64,000 bases of DNA from Aurantimicrobium sp. INA4. Lineage in GTDB: Bacteria > Actinomycetota > Actinomycetes > Actinomycetales > Microbacteriaceae. The notes beneath the pieces are model-generated. The model worked only from the letters and a program-made list of their open reading frames with translations. It did no database searches and was not told the DNA's origin. Below are positions 11,191-21,204 of the stretch, piece by piece. The stretch spans positions 806,001-870,000 of the forward strand of contig NZ_AP027040.1 of assembly GCF_027924525.1 (NCBI RefSeq), read 5' to 3'. The position numbers and the translations under genes are program-made. Positions within the stretch are counted from its first letter, which is position 1. Each line of letters starts with the position of its first letter.

Positions 11191-12713
11191 ACCTTCTTCA
11201 ATGCGTTAGCGATAGCCACAGCACGCAAGGGAGCAGCTGCCTTGTTTTGAGTTTCGAGATATTCGGTTTCAGGTACTGAATCCATCACGAGGCCAGCACC
11301 TGCCTGGACATAAGCCTTGTCGTCTTTGAGTACAACCGTGCGAATAGCGATAGCCAAATCAGCATCCCCTGCGAAGTCAAAGTATCCAACTACTCCCCCA
11401 TACACGCCACGTTGAGCAGGTTCGAGGTCGTCAATGATTTCGAGGGCTCGGGGTTTAGGAGCACCGCTGAGCGTTCCTGCAGGAAAAGTGGCCCGAAAAA
11501 CATCAACGGGACCCTTTCCTGCAACAAGGTCTCCTTCAACTGAACTTACGATGTGCATGATGTGCGAGAAACGTTCCACACGCATGAACTCAGTCACCTC
11601 TACTGAACCAGCATCACAGACCCGCAAGAGATCATTACGAGCAAGGTCAACAAGCATTAAGTGCTCAGAACGTTCCTTATCATCTGCCAGCAGATCAGTC
11701 TCTAATTCCAGATCTTGTTCAGGATTTGCACCCCGTGGCCTCGAACCTGCAATCGGGTGTGTAAAGACACGCCCCGAGGACACTTTGACGAGTGCCTCTG
11801 GGCTGGAACCCACAATTGAGTAGGGATTACCATCAACAGTTTCCAGCGCCAACAAATACATGTATGGGCTGGGGTTCAAGCTCCGGAGCACGCGATACAC
11901 ATCTTCAGGAGAAGCTGAATTATCAGCATCGAAGCGTTGTGAGATGACTACCTGGAACACATCACCATCGACGATGTGCCTCTTTGAAGCAACTACTGCG
12001 TCAAGGAAATCCTGTTTGGGTGTGCGAAGACGAGGTTTGGCGGCCGTATCAAGGTCAATGTGCGCCAAGCCGACGGGTCCAGGAACGGAAAGTCGGAGTT
12101 GCAGATCATCCAATCGCGCTTGTGCACTGGTGAAGAGTTCTTCAGATGAAGGTGAATCACCCAGAACAAGAACGTTGGAGATCAGTGTGACTGTTCCAAA
12201 TTTGTGATCGAGAACGATGACCTCGCGTGAAAAACTTAAACCCTGTCGAGGAATAGAGAAATCAGCAGGAGGTTCACTTGGAAGTTTCTCCAACTCTCGA
12301 ATGGCTTCCCATCCGATAAAACCTACGAGTGCACCCGTCAGTGGGGGCATCCCCTCGATGTGAGGTGTCTTCCAACGTCGGTAAAGAGCATCCAGCGCGC
12401 TCAGACCTGTCGCTGGGATCTCACTGCCGAAAGCATCTTGTGAAGACAGTCCATAATCTTGCCACTGAGGAGTTCCGTCATGATCGGTAATGACGCCATA
12501 GCTTGAAACCCCGACGAAAGAGAATCGGGACCAAATACCGCCCTGTTCTGCGGATTCGAGTAGAAATGATCCTGGTACACCCGAAGCAAGCTTCCGATAA
12601 ATGCTGATGGGTGTTTCAGCATCTGCAAAAAGTGACCGTGTGACAGGAATTACTTTGTGTCCCTCAGCAAGCAATGAGCTGAATGACTGCAAGTTGGTGT
12701 CGTGCTTAGCCAC
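11187..12713 (-). CDS. trpE: Anthranilate synthase component I
   Basis: Makes anthranilate from chorismate using ammonia supplied by a TrpG glutaminase partner that is not encoded here. 508 residues: an N-terminal domain with the feedback motif LLES (the tryptophan-binding site in known TrpE), then the chorismate-binding domain with PIAGSRPRG, DLARNDL and GAPKPRA motifs. The start is GTG at 12713, sharing one base with the hisI stop. No leader peptide or attenuator can fit between hisI and trpE, so control must act further upstream or by feedback. Confidence 0.97.
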   Translation of the reverse strand: MAKHDTNLQSFSSLLAEGHKVIPVTRSLFADAETPISIYRKLASGVPGSFLLESAEQGGIWSRFSFVGVSSYGVITDHDGTPQWQDYGLSSQDAFGSEIPATGLSALDALYRRWKTPHIEGMPPLTGALVGFIGWEAIRELEKLPSEPPADFSIPRQGLSFSREVIVLDHKFGTVTLISNVLVLGDSPSSEELFTSAQARLDDLQLRLSVPGPVGLAHIDLDTAAKPRLRTPKQDFLDAVVASKRHIVDGDVFQVVISQRFDADNSASPEDVYRVLRSLNPSPYMYLLALETVDGNPYSIVGSSPEALVKVSSGRVFTHPIAGSRPRGANPEQDLELETDLLADDKERSEHLMLVDLARNDLLRVCDAGSVEVTEFMRVERFSHIMHIVSSVEGDLVAGKGPVDVFRATFPAGTLSGAPKPRALEIIDDLEPAQRGVYGGVVGYFDFAGDADLAIAIRTVVLKDDKAYVQAGAGLVMDSVPETEYLETQNKAAAPLRAVAIANALKKV

Positions 12714-13084
12714 TACTCCCCCTGACCAATCACAGAAGAGTCCACATCGTCGACAGCGGCAACCTCATATTTTTCAAAACAAGTGCGTGATCCGGTGTGG
12801 CACGCAGCACCAATCTGTTCAACACCGATGAGCAAAGTATCAGCATCACAGTCGTGGTGCACTGAACGAACGAATTGAGCGTGACCGCTAGTGTCGCCTT
12901 TTCGCCAATACTCTCGGCGGGATCGAGACCAGAAAGTGACTCGCCCTTCAGCGAGAGTTCTTCGAACAGCCTCAGCGTTCATGTATCCGAGCATCAGAAC
13001 ATCGTTGTTGGCAACATCTTGAATGATGGCGGGGATCAAACCTTGCGAGTCATACTTCAAGCTGGATGGATCGAAAGCTGACAT
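12713..13084 (-). CDS. hisI: Phosphoribosyl-AMP cyclohydrolase
   Basis: Third step of histidine synthesis, opening the adenine ring of PR-AMP. 123 residues, so it is the stand-alone cyclohydrolase without fused HisE (hisE is a separate gene about 1.6 kb upstream in transcription). The metal ligands are visible: DCDADTLL with the paired Asp and Cys, and the C-terminal [10 protein letters not shown] with two Cys. Starts directly after the hisF stop. Confidence 0.97.
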   Translation of the reverse strand: MSAFDPSSLKYDSQGLIPAIIQDVANNDVLMLGYMNAEAVRRTLAEGRVTFWSRSRREYWRKGDTSGHAQFVRSVHHDCDADTLLIGVEQIGAACHTGSRTCFEKYEVAAVDDVDSSVIGQGE

Positions 13085-13846
13085 TTATCGCACCTCAAAC
13101 CCATCGTTTTTCAAAACTGATTTTACTTCTTCAATAGTGACAGCTTTGGAGTGGAAAATACTTGCAGCAAGTGCTGCGTCTGCTCCTGCGTGAATAGCAG
13201 GGGGAAAATCATCTGCTGACCCGGCGCCTCCACTGGCAATAATGGGGACAGAACTAATCTCTCGAATTGCTGAGATTAATTCGAGGTCGAAACCATCTTT
13301 AGTTCCATCTGCATCAATTGAATTCACCAGAAGCTCACCAGCGCCCCGATTAATGGCCTCGCGAGCCCATTCAAGCGCGTCAATGTCTGTGAGTTCGCGA
13401 CCACCATGAGTCGTCACAACGAAACCAGACGGGGTCGACGAAGACCGAGTGATGTCCAAGGACAGCACAAGTACTTGTGCACCAAAGCGACTAGATATTT
13501 CATCCACCAACTCAGGTCGTTGAATGGCAGCGCTGTTGACACCGACCTTATCTGCACCGTGAGCGAGTAACTGAGCAACATCCTCAACAGTGCGAACACC
13601 GCCACCCACCGTCAAAGGGATAAAAACTGCATCTGCCGTGCGAGCAACGACGTCAAACATGGTGGAACGGTTTTCTACCGTGGCTTTGACGTCCAGAAAC
13701 GTAATCTCGTCTGCACCTTGCTCGTAGTAATAACGAGCAAGCTCAACAGGATCTCCCTGGTCTTTCAGATTCAGGAAGTTGACACCCTTGACTACTCGAC
13801 CATCAGCTACGTCGAGGCAGGGAATGATGCGAACAGCTACTGACAT
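13085..13846 (-). CDS. hisF: Imidazole glycerol phosphate synthase cyclase subunit
   Basis: Cyclase half of IGP synthase; it uses ammonia from the HisH glutaminase (not in this window) to form imidazole glycerol phosphate and AICAR. 253-residue half-barrel repeat protein with [11 protein letters not shown] at the start (catalytic Asp12), a second Asp in LSLDITR, and phosphate-binding GGGVRTVED and ASGGAGS. Two bases separate it from hisG. Confidence 0.97.
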   Translation of the reverse strand: MSVAVRIIPCLDVADGRVVKGVNFLNLKDQGDPVELARYYYEQGADEITFLDVKATVENRSTMFDVVARTADAVFIPLTVGGGVRTVEDVAQLLAHGADKVGVNSAAIQRPELVDEISSRFGAQVLVLSLDITRSSSTPSGFVVTTHGGRELTDIDALEWAREAINRGAGELLVNSIDADGTKDGFDLELISAIREISSVPIIASGGAGSADDFPPAIHAGADAALAASIFHSKAVTIEEVKSVLKNDGFEVR

Positions 13847-13848
13847 GG

Positions 13849-14688
13849 TTACAGGCGAGCAGCGTGGATCGCAGAAACCAATATGGCGCGGGCACCAAGG
13901 TCATAGAGCTTGTCCATGACGTCATTACGATCCGCACGTGGAACCATAACACGCACGGCAACCCATTCGGGGTCGTGCAGTGGGCTAACTGTGGGTGACT
14001 CAATACCAGGTGCAATCGCACAAGCTTCATCTAAGAACTTCTTGGGTACGTCGTAATCCATCAGGACATACTGTTTTGCCACAAGAACACCCTGCAAACG
14101 ACGCATCAGGGTGCTAATGCCATCGATGGAGGCATCGCGACTAATCAATACTGCTGTGGATTCGAGGATGACAGGGCCGAAGATATCCAGACCTGCCTTA
14201 CGCAGAGTCGAACCGGTAGAGACAACATCAGCAACAGCGTCGGCAACACCTAAGCGAACGGCCGATTCAACAGCACCGTCCAACTTGACCAGGTGTGACT
14301 GCACTCCGGCTTGTGCAAGGAAAGTACCCACGAGACCTGGGTAGCTCGTAGCAACACGCTTTCCTGCAAGATCAGAAAGATCTGAGAAAGTTCCTGCAGG
14401 CCCAGCAAAACGAAATGTAGAGTCACCGAATGAAAGTTCGGCAATTTCTTTAGCTTCTGAGTAAGAATCAAGCAGTAAATCGCGGCCTGTGATTCCTACG
14501 TCCAGCGCACCCGAACCAACATATGTGGCGATATCTCTCGGACGAAGATAGAAGAACTCAACACCATTCCGAGTATCGGAGTAGTGGAGATCTCTTTGAT
14601 CTTTTCGACCGGTGTAACCGGCTTCGTAGAGCATTTCAGCAGATATCTCAGCTAGAGAGCCTTTGTTTGGAATAGCTACGCGCAACAT
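13849..14688 (-). CDS. hisG: ATP phosphoribosyltransferase (long, HisZ-independent form)
   Basis: First committed step of histidine synthesis: ATP plus PRPP to phosphoribosyl-ATP. 279 residues, with catalytic domains in the first about 205 residues ([11 protein letters not shown] at the N-terminus, a PRPP-loop region at [14 protein letters not shown]) and a C-terminal ACT-like regulatory domain. The length identifies the long form that is feedback-inhibited by histidine and needs no HisZ. It follows hisE after 39 bp. Confidence 0.97.
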   Translation of the reverse strand: MLRVAIPNKGSLAEISAEMLYEAGYTGRKDQRDLHYSDTRNGVEFFYLRPRDIATYVGSGALDVGITGRDLLLDSYSEAKEIAELSFGDSTFRFAGPAGTFSDLSDLAGKRVATSYPGLVGTFLAQAGVQSHLVKLDGAVESAVRLGVADAVADVVSTGSTLRKAGLDIFGPVILESTAVLISRDASIDGISTLMRRLQGVLVAKQYVLMDYDVPKKFLDEACAIAPGIESPTVSPLHDPEWVAVRVMVPRADRNDVMDKLYDLGARAILVSAIHAARL

Positions 14689-14727
14689 TTAAGTAAACCT
14701 TTGTGAAGTGGAAAAGAAACTCAGTGT

Positions 14728-14991
14728 TTAGAGATGATGGTTGACTTCGTCGAGCGAGATGCCCTTGGCAATCATCAAAACCTGCACATGGTAGAGAAGC
14801 TGAGAAATTTCTTCGGCAGTTGCCTCTTGAGATTGGTATTCAGCAGCCATCCAGACTTCTGCTGCTTCTTCAACGATTTTCTTACCAATAGCGTGAACGC
14901 CAGCATCAAGTTCAGCTACAGTTCGCGAACCTTCTGGGCGCTCGACAGCCTTTGCTGAGAGCTCGGAGAAGAGGGAATCAAAAGATTTCAC
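14728..14991 (-). CDS. hisE: Phosphoribosyl-ATP pyrophosphatase
   Basis: Second step of histidine synthesis, an all-alpha MazG-like pyrophosphohydrolase. 87 residues. Visible family features are the [14 protein letters not shown] helix with the metal-binding E-E-x2-E pattern and [10 protein letters not shown]. It is the first histidine gene of the run hisE-hisG-hisF-hisI and lies 23 bp after rpe. Confidence 0.95.
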   Translation of the reverse strand: MKSFDSLFSELSAKAVERPEGSRTVAELDAGVHAIGKKIVEEAAEVWMAAEYQSQEATAEEISQLLYHVQVLMIAKGISLDEVNHHL

Positions 14992-15014
14992 CTCTTAAGG
15001 CTACCCTGCTCGAA

Positions 15015-15680
15015 CTAGTGCTTGTGCGCAGAGTGAGCTGCAGCTCTCAAACCAGCAATGGCCTTTTCTGGATTTCCAGAGTTATAGACGCTTGAACCAG
15101 CAACAAAAGTGTCTGCACCGGCTTCTGCGGCAATCACGATGGTGTCCAGAGTGATACCACCATCTACTTGCAGCCAGACGTCTAGTCCTGATTTCTTTCG
15201 AGCTTCATCGAGCAGCGCAAGCTTAGGCATGACATCGGGGATAAATGATTGACCGCCAAAACCTGGTTCAACGGTCATCACGAGAATTTGATCAAATTCG
15301 GAGATGAGTTCCAGATATGGCTCAATATCTGTCCCAGGTTTCACAGCAAGACCAGCGCGAGCACCGATTTCACGCAAACGGCGCGCGACTGCAACGGGAT
15401 TGACTGTGGACTCAGCATGGAAGGTCACCGAATACGCACCAAGTTCTGCATAACCGGACGCCCAGCGTTCTGGATTCTCGATCATGAGGTGAACATCAAG
15501 TGGGATCGGCGAAACATCCTGTATGCGACCAACCATCTGAGGCCCAAAGGTGAGGTTAGGCACAAAATGATTGTCCATCACATCTACGTGCACAAGATCC
15601 GCAGTTGCTATGGAACCCAGGTCTCGCTCCATGTTGACGAAGTCAGCGGAAAGGATGCTGGGATTGATCCGAATGGCCAT
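15015..15680 (-). CDS. rpe: Ribulose-phosphate 3-epimerase
   Basis: Interconverts ribulose 5-phosphate and xylulose 5-phosphate in the pentose phosphate pathway, upstream of PRPP. 221-residue TIM barrel with the family stretches NPSILSADF, VDVMDNHFVPN, HLMIENP and VDGGI; the His and Asp metal ligands sit in the second and third. It lies 9 bp after rsmB and 23 bp before hisE, the usual actinobacterial arrangement. Confidence 0.97.
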   Translation of the reverse strand: MAIRINPSILSADFVNMERDLGSIATADLVHVDVMDNHFVPNLTFGPQMVGRIQDVSPIPLDVHLMIENPERWASGYAELGAYSVTFHAESTVNPVAVARRLREIGARAGLAVKPGTDIEPYLELISEFDQILVMTVEPGFGGQSFIPDVMPKLALLDEARKKSGLDVWLQVDGGITLDTIVIAAEAGADTFVAGSSVYNSGNPEKAIAGLRAAAHSAHKH

Positions 15681-15689
15681 GTTCCCAGC

Positions 15690-17099
15690 CTATTCCGACT
15701 TAGTCAGAAGTGAGATGAACATGGCATCTGTGCCATGTCGATGCGGCCACAGCTGAACAGATAATGAATCTCCGGCAATATCCATGGATTCCATTGCTAC
15801 TTCAGATAACACAGAACGCGCATCAAGCTCAGAAACATTCTGATTCTTTCGAAGTGCGCCTTCGACTACTGCTCGAGTCTCGGCAAGGTGCGGAGAACAC
15901 GTGACATAGGCAAGAACTCCCCCGGGCTTCAGCGCTTGAAGCGCGCTGGTGAGAAGTTGAGACTGCAGCGCGGTGAGATCACCAACATCCTTAGGAGATT
16001 TTCTCCATCTGGCCTCGGGACGCCGTCGCAGAGCTCCTAATCCAGTACATGGAGCATCAAGAAGAATACGGTCATAGTTATTGGGCTGGACCAGTCCAAT
16101 ATCAACACCATCTCCGGTAACAACGTTAACGTCAGGAAGGATGGCTAAGGCTTTACGAACCAGGTCTGCACGTCCAGGAATAACTTCATTAGCTGTTAAT
16201 ACAGCTCCACCTAGTGTTGCTTCTGCAGCCAGAAGTGCCGCTTTGCCGCCTGGACCTGCACACATATCCAGCCACTTCTCGCCTGGTGTGATCTCGTGGT
16301 GACGAGAGAGCACGAGTGCAGCAAGTTGAGAACCTTCATCTTGAACACGAACGACACCTTCTCGCACGCGAGAAAAACGCGTTGGGTCACCACCAGTATT
16401 CAACGACATCCCTAGAGGTGAGTAGTTCGTGGGTTCACCTTCTACTTCGTCGTTGGCATCAACGAAACCTGGAAGCTCAACTAGAGTCACTCGAGGATTG
16501 AGATTGTCACTTGCGAGAAGACTCTCGAGCTCCTCACCTCTACCCTCTGCTTCCAAACTCTGTTTGAGAGCACGAACAATCCACACTGGATGCGAATACA
16601 GAGCAGCGAGTCGCTCATCTGAATTCGAGATGTCCTGGGTGATGAACTCTTGCCAGTCTTCTAGGTCGTGACGACTTGTGCGACGAAGGACAGCGTTGAC
16701 AAAGCCAACCGCGCCGAGTGACGCCATGTGTTCGGCAAGGTTCACACTTTCATCAACGGCTGCATGCTGTGCCACTCGCATATTAAGGAGCTGATGAACT
16801 CCCATGCGAAGAATGTTCAAAACAACTAAATCAATGGTGTCGATATCACGAGCTGCGGCATTTGCAATGACACGGTCATAGAACCCTTGCATCCGCAATG
16901 TGCCATAAGTGAGCTCTGTGGCCAGGCCAGCATCATTTGAGCTGAGTCCAAACTCTTTGATCTTTGCGGGCAAGGCAAGGTTTGCATAGGCGTCATCAAC
17001 ATCAACGGCCATGAGTACCTCAAAAGCGACCAGACGCGATGGCGTAACTGGCCGTGAACGTCGTGGTCCTTTTGTATGCGGTCTTTTGTCGTTGTTCAC
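15690..17099 (-). CDS. rsmB: 16S rRNA (cytosine-967 C5)-methyltransferase
   Basis: SAM-dependent m5C methyltransferase acting on 16S rRNA. 469 residues: an N-terminal NusB-like RNA-binding domain (to about 150), a linker, then a Rossmann methyltransferase with DMCAGPGGK (SAM motif), DAPCTGLG (first catalytic Cys) and TCSPHLAETR (second Cys). An Arg/Lys-rich first 20 residues look disordered. The GTG start overlaps the fmt stop by 4 bp. Confidence 0.95.
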   Translation of the reverse strand: MNNDKRPHTKGPRRSRPVTPSRLVAFEVLMAVDVDDAYANLALPAKIKEFGLSSNDAGLATELTYGTLRMQGFYDRVIANAAARDIDTIDLVVLNILRMGVHQLLNMRVAQHAAVDESVNLAEHMASLGAVGFVNAVLRRTSRHDLEDWQEFITQDISNSDERLAALYSHPVWIVRALKQSLEAEGRGEELESLLASDNLNPRVTLVELPGFVDANDEVEGEPTNYSPLGMSLNTGGDPTRFSRVREGVVRVQDEGSQLAALVLSRHHEITPGEKWLDMCAGPGGKAALLAAEATLGGAVLTANEVIPGRADLVRKALAILPDVNVVTGDGVDIGLVQPNNYDRILLDAPCTGLGALRRRPEARWRKSPKDVGDLTALQSQLLTSALQALKPGGVLAYVTCSPHLAETRAVVEGALRKNQNVSELDARSVLSEVAMESMDIAGDSLSVQLWPHRHGTDAMFISLLTKSE

Positions 17100-18010
17100 G
17101 AAACGTGTACTACTTCCTGTCTGAGGCCACGAAACCAGTCCATGGCAGACATTCCTTGTTTACCAGCCGGTTGAACGCTGATCAGTTCTAGAGAACCAGT
17201 AACGCATCCCAGATAAAGCTTTTTAGAAACTGAGGTGATTGCAGAAGGAACTACCTCTTCATCCGTCCCTATTCGGGCCTCAATAATCTTGAGACGTTCG
17301 TCACCGATGAGGACGAAGGCACCAGGTTCTGGAGTAACACCTCTGAATTGGTTATAGACAAATTCTGAATCCTGAGAGAGGTTGAGGTGAGCATCTTCTA
17401 GAGAAAGTTTTCGAGCGTAGGTTGACTCACCAATTTGAGGCTTGGGCTCTGCAAACCTAGTGTCAATAGATCGCACTACATCTAAAACTTGCCGTGCACC
17501 AAGAACCGAGAGCCTCGTCAGCAACTCCCCCGCGGTTTCATCCGGAAGGATGGGCCACTCCCGTGAGTCATATACATCACCGGCATCTAGTTCTTGAACT
17601 AGTTGAAAGACAGAAGAACCAGCCTGTGATGCACCAGAAATGACCTGCCACTGAACCGGTGCAGCACCACGCCAGTGAGGCAAAGTTGAGAAGTGAAGAT
17701 TGATCCAGCCTAGTTTCACAGATTCAAGAGTCTGCTGTGGGAGTAAAGCACCATATGCAACCACGACACCTAAGTCTGCCGCAGAATCTTCAATTGCTTT
17801 CTGAACTTCATCTTCAATGCGATTGGCGTAAATCACTGGAATACCCTGGGCAATTGCAACCTGTGCTACCGGAGACGGAGTCAAGATGCGCTTGCGACCT
17901 TGAGGTGCATCTGGCCTCGTCAACACGGCAACAACCTCGAAGTCACTGCTGATCAGGGCTTCGAGGGTGGGAACAGCGGCCTCTGGAGTGCCTGCGAAAA
18001 TAATCTTCAC
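17096..18010 (-). CDS. fmt: Methionyl-tRNA formyltransferase
   Basis: Formylates the initiator Met-tRNA using 10-formyl-THF. The protein begins MKIIFAGTPEAAV, the family start, if the GTG at 18010 is used (304 residues, with GAGG about 8 nt upstream); a GTG three codons earlier would overlap that SD. The N-terminal formyltransferase fold has HFSTLPHWRGAAPVQW (catalytic Asn-His-Ser type loop, here NLHFSTLP), and a C-terminal OB-like tRNA-binding domain follows. Located between priA and rsmB as usual. Confidence 0.95.
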   Translation of the reverse strand: MKIIFAGTPEAAVPTLEALISSDFEVVAVLTRPDAPQGRKRILTPSPVAQVAIAQGIPVIYANRIEDEVQKAIEDSAADLGVVVAYGALLPQQTLESVKLGWINLHFSTLPHWRGAAPVQWQVISGASQAGSSVFQLVQELDAGDVYDSREWPILPDETAGELLTRLSVLGARQVLDVVRSIDTRFAEPKPQIGESTYARKLSLEDAHLNLSQDSEFVYNQFRGVTPEPGAFVLIGDERLKIIEARIGTDEEVVPSAITSVSKKLYLGCVTGSLELISVQPAGKQGMSAMDWFRGLRQEVVHVS

Positions 18011-18035
18011 AACACCCACCTCACACGAGAAAACA

Positions 18036-19991
18036 TTAGAGCGAGTCGATATCAGGGTCGTCGAAACGCACTCTCAGTCTAAGCACTCGCGCAGCACGCT
18101 CTGACGAGGCAGGCGGCTTCTTCGAGCGTGTAGCAGACGTAATTACTGCTGCACGGAGATGTGTAGCTAACTTTTCGCCGTCTTTATACTCAAAGAAGAC
18201 GAGAGCGCGGGAAGAACCATCTGGTTGACCGACCGGGCCAAGAACACGATAGTCCGCAAGCGTAGGCAGTTCATCACAGGTCGTCCGAACCATCTCTGCA
18301 GAGCCAGAAATCGAAACCACGCGCACGGCTGGTGGCAAATGTAGCTGCATTCGATCAGCTAACTCATGCGCTGCCCACCGAACTTGTGCAGAATCAACCA
18401 AAGTCCGACCAAGAGCCACTCCAGCACCATTAATAAACACTCTGGCATCTGGCTTAGCCAGGGCAATGGTGTTACTCCAATTACGAAGTACATCTTCGTC
18501 AACTCGGAAGGCCTCTCTTCCTCTCAGGCGTTCACCGTCTAAGAGCAAGATGGCAGCATAACCACCTTCAGCAACCGGTTCTGCACCAGGAGTCGCAACA
18601 ACAACTGCGGGTGTAGCTGGAACGGACGTGATGATGTGCCCACCATCCGCAACAATCACTTTCACACCAGGAAAAGCTCGACCTATTTCATCAGAAGTTC
18701 GCTCTGTACCAGCAGCAATCGGTCGAAGTTGTTTTCCGCCACAGCCCTGGCATGTCCATGCAGCATTGAGATTGCCACACCAACGACAGCTAGGAGAGAA
18801 ATTGCGATGAGCTAAGTGCAATGGCCCATTACAGGAAGAACATGTTGCTCGCTCATTGCATCCGCTACACACCAGTGCGGGTGAAAATCCTGGACTAGCA
18901 ACTTGAACGAGCACAGGACCTCGTTCCAATGCTTTCCTAGCGCCTAACCATGCGGCACTTGGAATACGTGAAGGTGTGGTTCCCTCCTCTAGATGTGCAT
19001 CTGTGAGGACAATCTCGGGCTGAGCAACATCGCGGACTGGCGCCTCAGTGAAGAACCCAAGTTCAACTAGGCGCTGGGTTTCAAGTGATCGTGTGTGCGA
19101 AGCAAAGAGCAATGAGCAGCCAGTGAGTGACTGACGAACTAAGGCGACATCTCGTGCGTGTGCGTAAGGAGCAAGAGGTTCCTCGAAGTTGTGGTCTCCG
19201 TCATCCCACACAACCACGAGTCCCACATTATGGGCAGGAGCCAGAGTTGCAGACCTGTTTCCGAGAATGATGAGAGGTTCTTCTGTGAGAGATCGTAAGT
19301 AGTTGACGTATCGCTCTTGCCCCGAAAGCTTTGCGTCAACACGAATGAAATGACCTTCTAGACCTGCCTCAATAAAGACTTTTTCAAGTTTCTCTATATC
19401 CCTAAAGTCAGGAACAGCAAAAATAGTGCTGGAACCCTGAGCTAACTGTTCTGCGGCAAGAGCGACAAACAGTTCTACCCAATTCGACGAGGTTGCTTGT
19501 GAGGTGATTTCAAGCCGGGGTGGCACTTTGAGGGCAAGTCGAGAACCAGCAGAGACATCGAGTGCGGTGAATTCAGCGGGTTTCTCGGGAATTTCGCCAC
19601 TGTATTGCTCTCGCTTCACAGATTCTGCAAGAAAAGCCTTTTCTGCTCGTACATAGCGTGCGGGGATGATCAAACGGAGAACATCCATGGCAGATCCTGC
19701 TTGTCGGTCCGCTATTTTGCGAGCGAGTTCGAGTGTGTCAGGTTTCAACAACGAAACAGGAGAAATAACTTTCTCGATGAACTGCAGGTCTCCGGTGAAC
19801 TCAGGTTTTTCGCTCAGGGCAGTGACATACGCGTCAGAAAATCGTGCGCCGCCCCGCAGTGGGACAGAGACTTTTGAACCCACACGGACATCGCCAAGGA
19901 GTGACTCAGGGATACGGTATTCAAATACGTGGTCAAGCTGAGGTAACGAGGTGTCTAACAACACACTCGCAAACCCAGGTTGTGGGTTCAC
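18036..19991 (-). CDS. priA: PriA-like primosomal protein N', helicase motifs degenerate
   Basis: Actinobacterial PriA homologue, expected to recognise stalled forks and help reload the replisome. 651 residues. The N-terminal DNA-binding domain and the zinc-binding insert are clear, with eight cysteines in four pairs (CSGC, CSSC, CRWC, CQGC; coding DNA about 18730-18880). The ATPase P-loop GxGKT that should precede the second domain is absent: the stretch there reads SSNWVELFVALAAEQ, and the DEAH box is replaced by WDDGDH. This matches known 'probable PriA without helicase activity' in actinobacteria. The GTG start follows the metK stop by 3 bp. Confidence 0.93.
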   Translation of the reverse strand: MNPQPGFASVLLDTSLPQLDHVFEYRIPESLLGDVRVGSKVSVPLRGGARFSDAYVTALSEKPEFTGDLQFIEKVISPVSLLKPDTLELARKIADRQAGSAMDVLRLIIPARYVRAEKAFLAESVKREQYSGEIPEKPAEFTALDVSAGSRLALKVPPRLEITSQATSSNWVELFVALAAEQLAQGSSTIFAVPDFRDIEKLEKVFIEAGLEGHFIRVDAKLSGQERYVNYLRSLTEEPLIILGNRSATLAPAHNVGLVVVWDDGDHNFEEPLAPYAHARDVALVRQSLTGCSLLFASHTRSLETQRLVELGFFTEAPVRDVAQPEIVLTDAHLEEGTTPSRIPSAAWLGARKALERGPVLVQVASPGFSPALVCSGCNERATCSSCNGPLHLAHRNFSPSCRWCGNLNAAWTCQGCGGKQLRPIAAGTERTSDEIGRAFPGVKVIVADGGHIITSVPATPAVVVATPGAEPVAEGGYAAILLLDGERLRGREAFRVDEDVLRNWSNTIALAKPDARVFINGAGVALGRTLVDSAQVRWAAHELADRMQLHLPPAVRVVSISGSAEMVRTTCDELPTLADYRVLGPVGQPDGSSRALVFFEYKDGEKLATHLRAAVITSATRSKKPPASSERAARVLRLRVRFDDPDIDSL

Positions 19992-19994
19992 GTA

Positions 19995-21158
19995 TTACAG
20001 ACCAGCCAAACGGCGAAGTTCGTCAACCTTGTCGAGCTTTTCCCAGGTGAAATCAGGAAGTTCACGGCCAAAGTGACCATATGCAGATGTCTGACGATAG
20101 ATCGGACGAAGAAGGTCTAATTCTCGAATGATGCCTGCTGGGCTGAGATCAAAGGTGTCCCGTATTGCCTTAATAATGACAGAGTCATCAACCTTGCCCG
20201 TTCCAAAGGTTTCCACGTAAAGACCTACTGGCTGTGCCACACCGATGGCATACGCAATCTGTACTTCAAGCTTTTCTGCAAAACCTGCGGCTACAGCATT
20301 CTTTGCGACATGGCGCATTGCATAAGCAGCCGAACGGTCGACCTTTGAGGGATCTTTTCCAGAGAAGGCACCGCCACCATGACGGCTTGCACCACCATAC
20401 GTGTCCACGATGATTTTGCGCCCTGTGAGACCAGCATCACCCTTGGGACCGCCAATTTCGAACTTGCCCATGGGGTTGACCATGAAGTTTGTGTCGGCAG
20501 AGCTAAAACCAGCGTCTGCAAGAACAGGGCGAATGATGTGATCAATGACATCTGCGCGCAGGCTCTCAAGTGACGATTCTGCCTGTGGTGCATGTTGGGT
20601 AGACACCACTACCGTCTCGATGGTTCGAGGAATGATTCCCTCATAACCCACAGTGACCTGAGTTTTTCCATCAGGACGAAGATAAGCGAGCTGTCCGCTC
20701 TTGCGAGCTTCAGTCAAGCGTTCAGCAATGCGGTGTGAAAGATAGATTGGCAGCGGCATGAGCTGTGCAGTCTCTGTGGTGGCATATCCAAACATGATGC
20801 CCTGATCGCCAGCACCCTGCTCTTCTTGTCCGAATACGAGGTTGGCAATGTCAGGTGACTGTTGTCCGATGGAAACTGAAACACCACAGCTATCGCCATC
20901 AAAACCGATGTCTGACGAGGTGTAACCGATGTCTTTGACCACGTTGCGGACGATCTCAGGAATCTCCGCATAACCTTCGGTTGTAACCTCACCGGCAACG
21001 TGGACCAAACCGGTAGTAACAAGGGTTTCAACGGCTACTCGACTGCCCTTGTCCTGTTCGAGCAGATTATCCAGAATGCTGTCTGAAATCTGGTCACAAA
21101 TTTTGTCGGGGTGTCCTTCTGTGACAGATTCGGAAGTGAATAGTCGTAAAGCGCTCAT
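19995..21158 (-). CDS. metK: S-adenosylmethionine synthetase
   Basis: Makes SAM from methionine and ATP. 387 residues, three-domain fold. Diagnostic segments: [12 protein letters not shown] (ATP and metal binding), [12 protein letters not shown] (the hexapeptide signature loop), and [16 protein letters not shown] (phosphate-binding P-loop-like signature). The 46-bp gap to coaBC is too short for a SAM riboswitch and shows none. Confidence 0.98.
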   Translation of the reverse strand: MSALRLFTSESVTEGHPDKICDQISDSILDNLLEQDKGSRVAVETLVTTGLVHVAGEVTTEGYAEIPEIVRNVVKDIGYTSSDIGFDGDSCGVSVSIGQQSPDIANLVFGQEEQGAGDQGIMFGYATTETAQLMPLPIYLSHRIAERLTEARKSGQLAYLRPDGKTQVTVGYEGIIPRTIETVVVSTQHAPQAESSLESLRADVIDHIIRPVLADAGFSSADTNFMVNPMGKFEIGGPKGDAGLTGRKIIVDTYGGASRHGGGAFSGKDPSKVDRSAAYAMRHVAKNAVAAGFAEKLEVQIAYAIGVAQPVGLYVETFGTGKVDDSVIIKAIRDTFDLSPAGIIRELDLLRPIYRQTSAYGHFGRELPDFTWEKLDKVDELRRLAGL

Positions 21159-21204
21159 GGCGATTAGTCCTCTCGTGCGTAGACGTTGGATTGTGCCACG
21201 CGAA

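Noticed and set aside
12713..12720. Tryptophan attenuator or leader peptide before trpE
   Set aside because: trpE starts inside the hisI stop codon, leaving no space, and no run of Trp codons is present.
21159..21204. SAM riboswitch before metK
   Set aside because: The gap is 46 bp, too short for any known SAM aptamer, and contains no such core.
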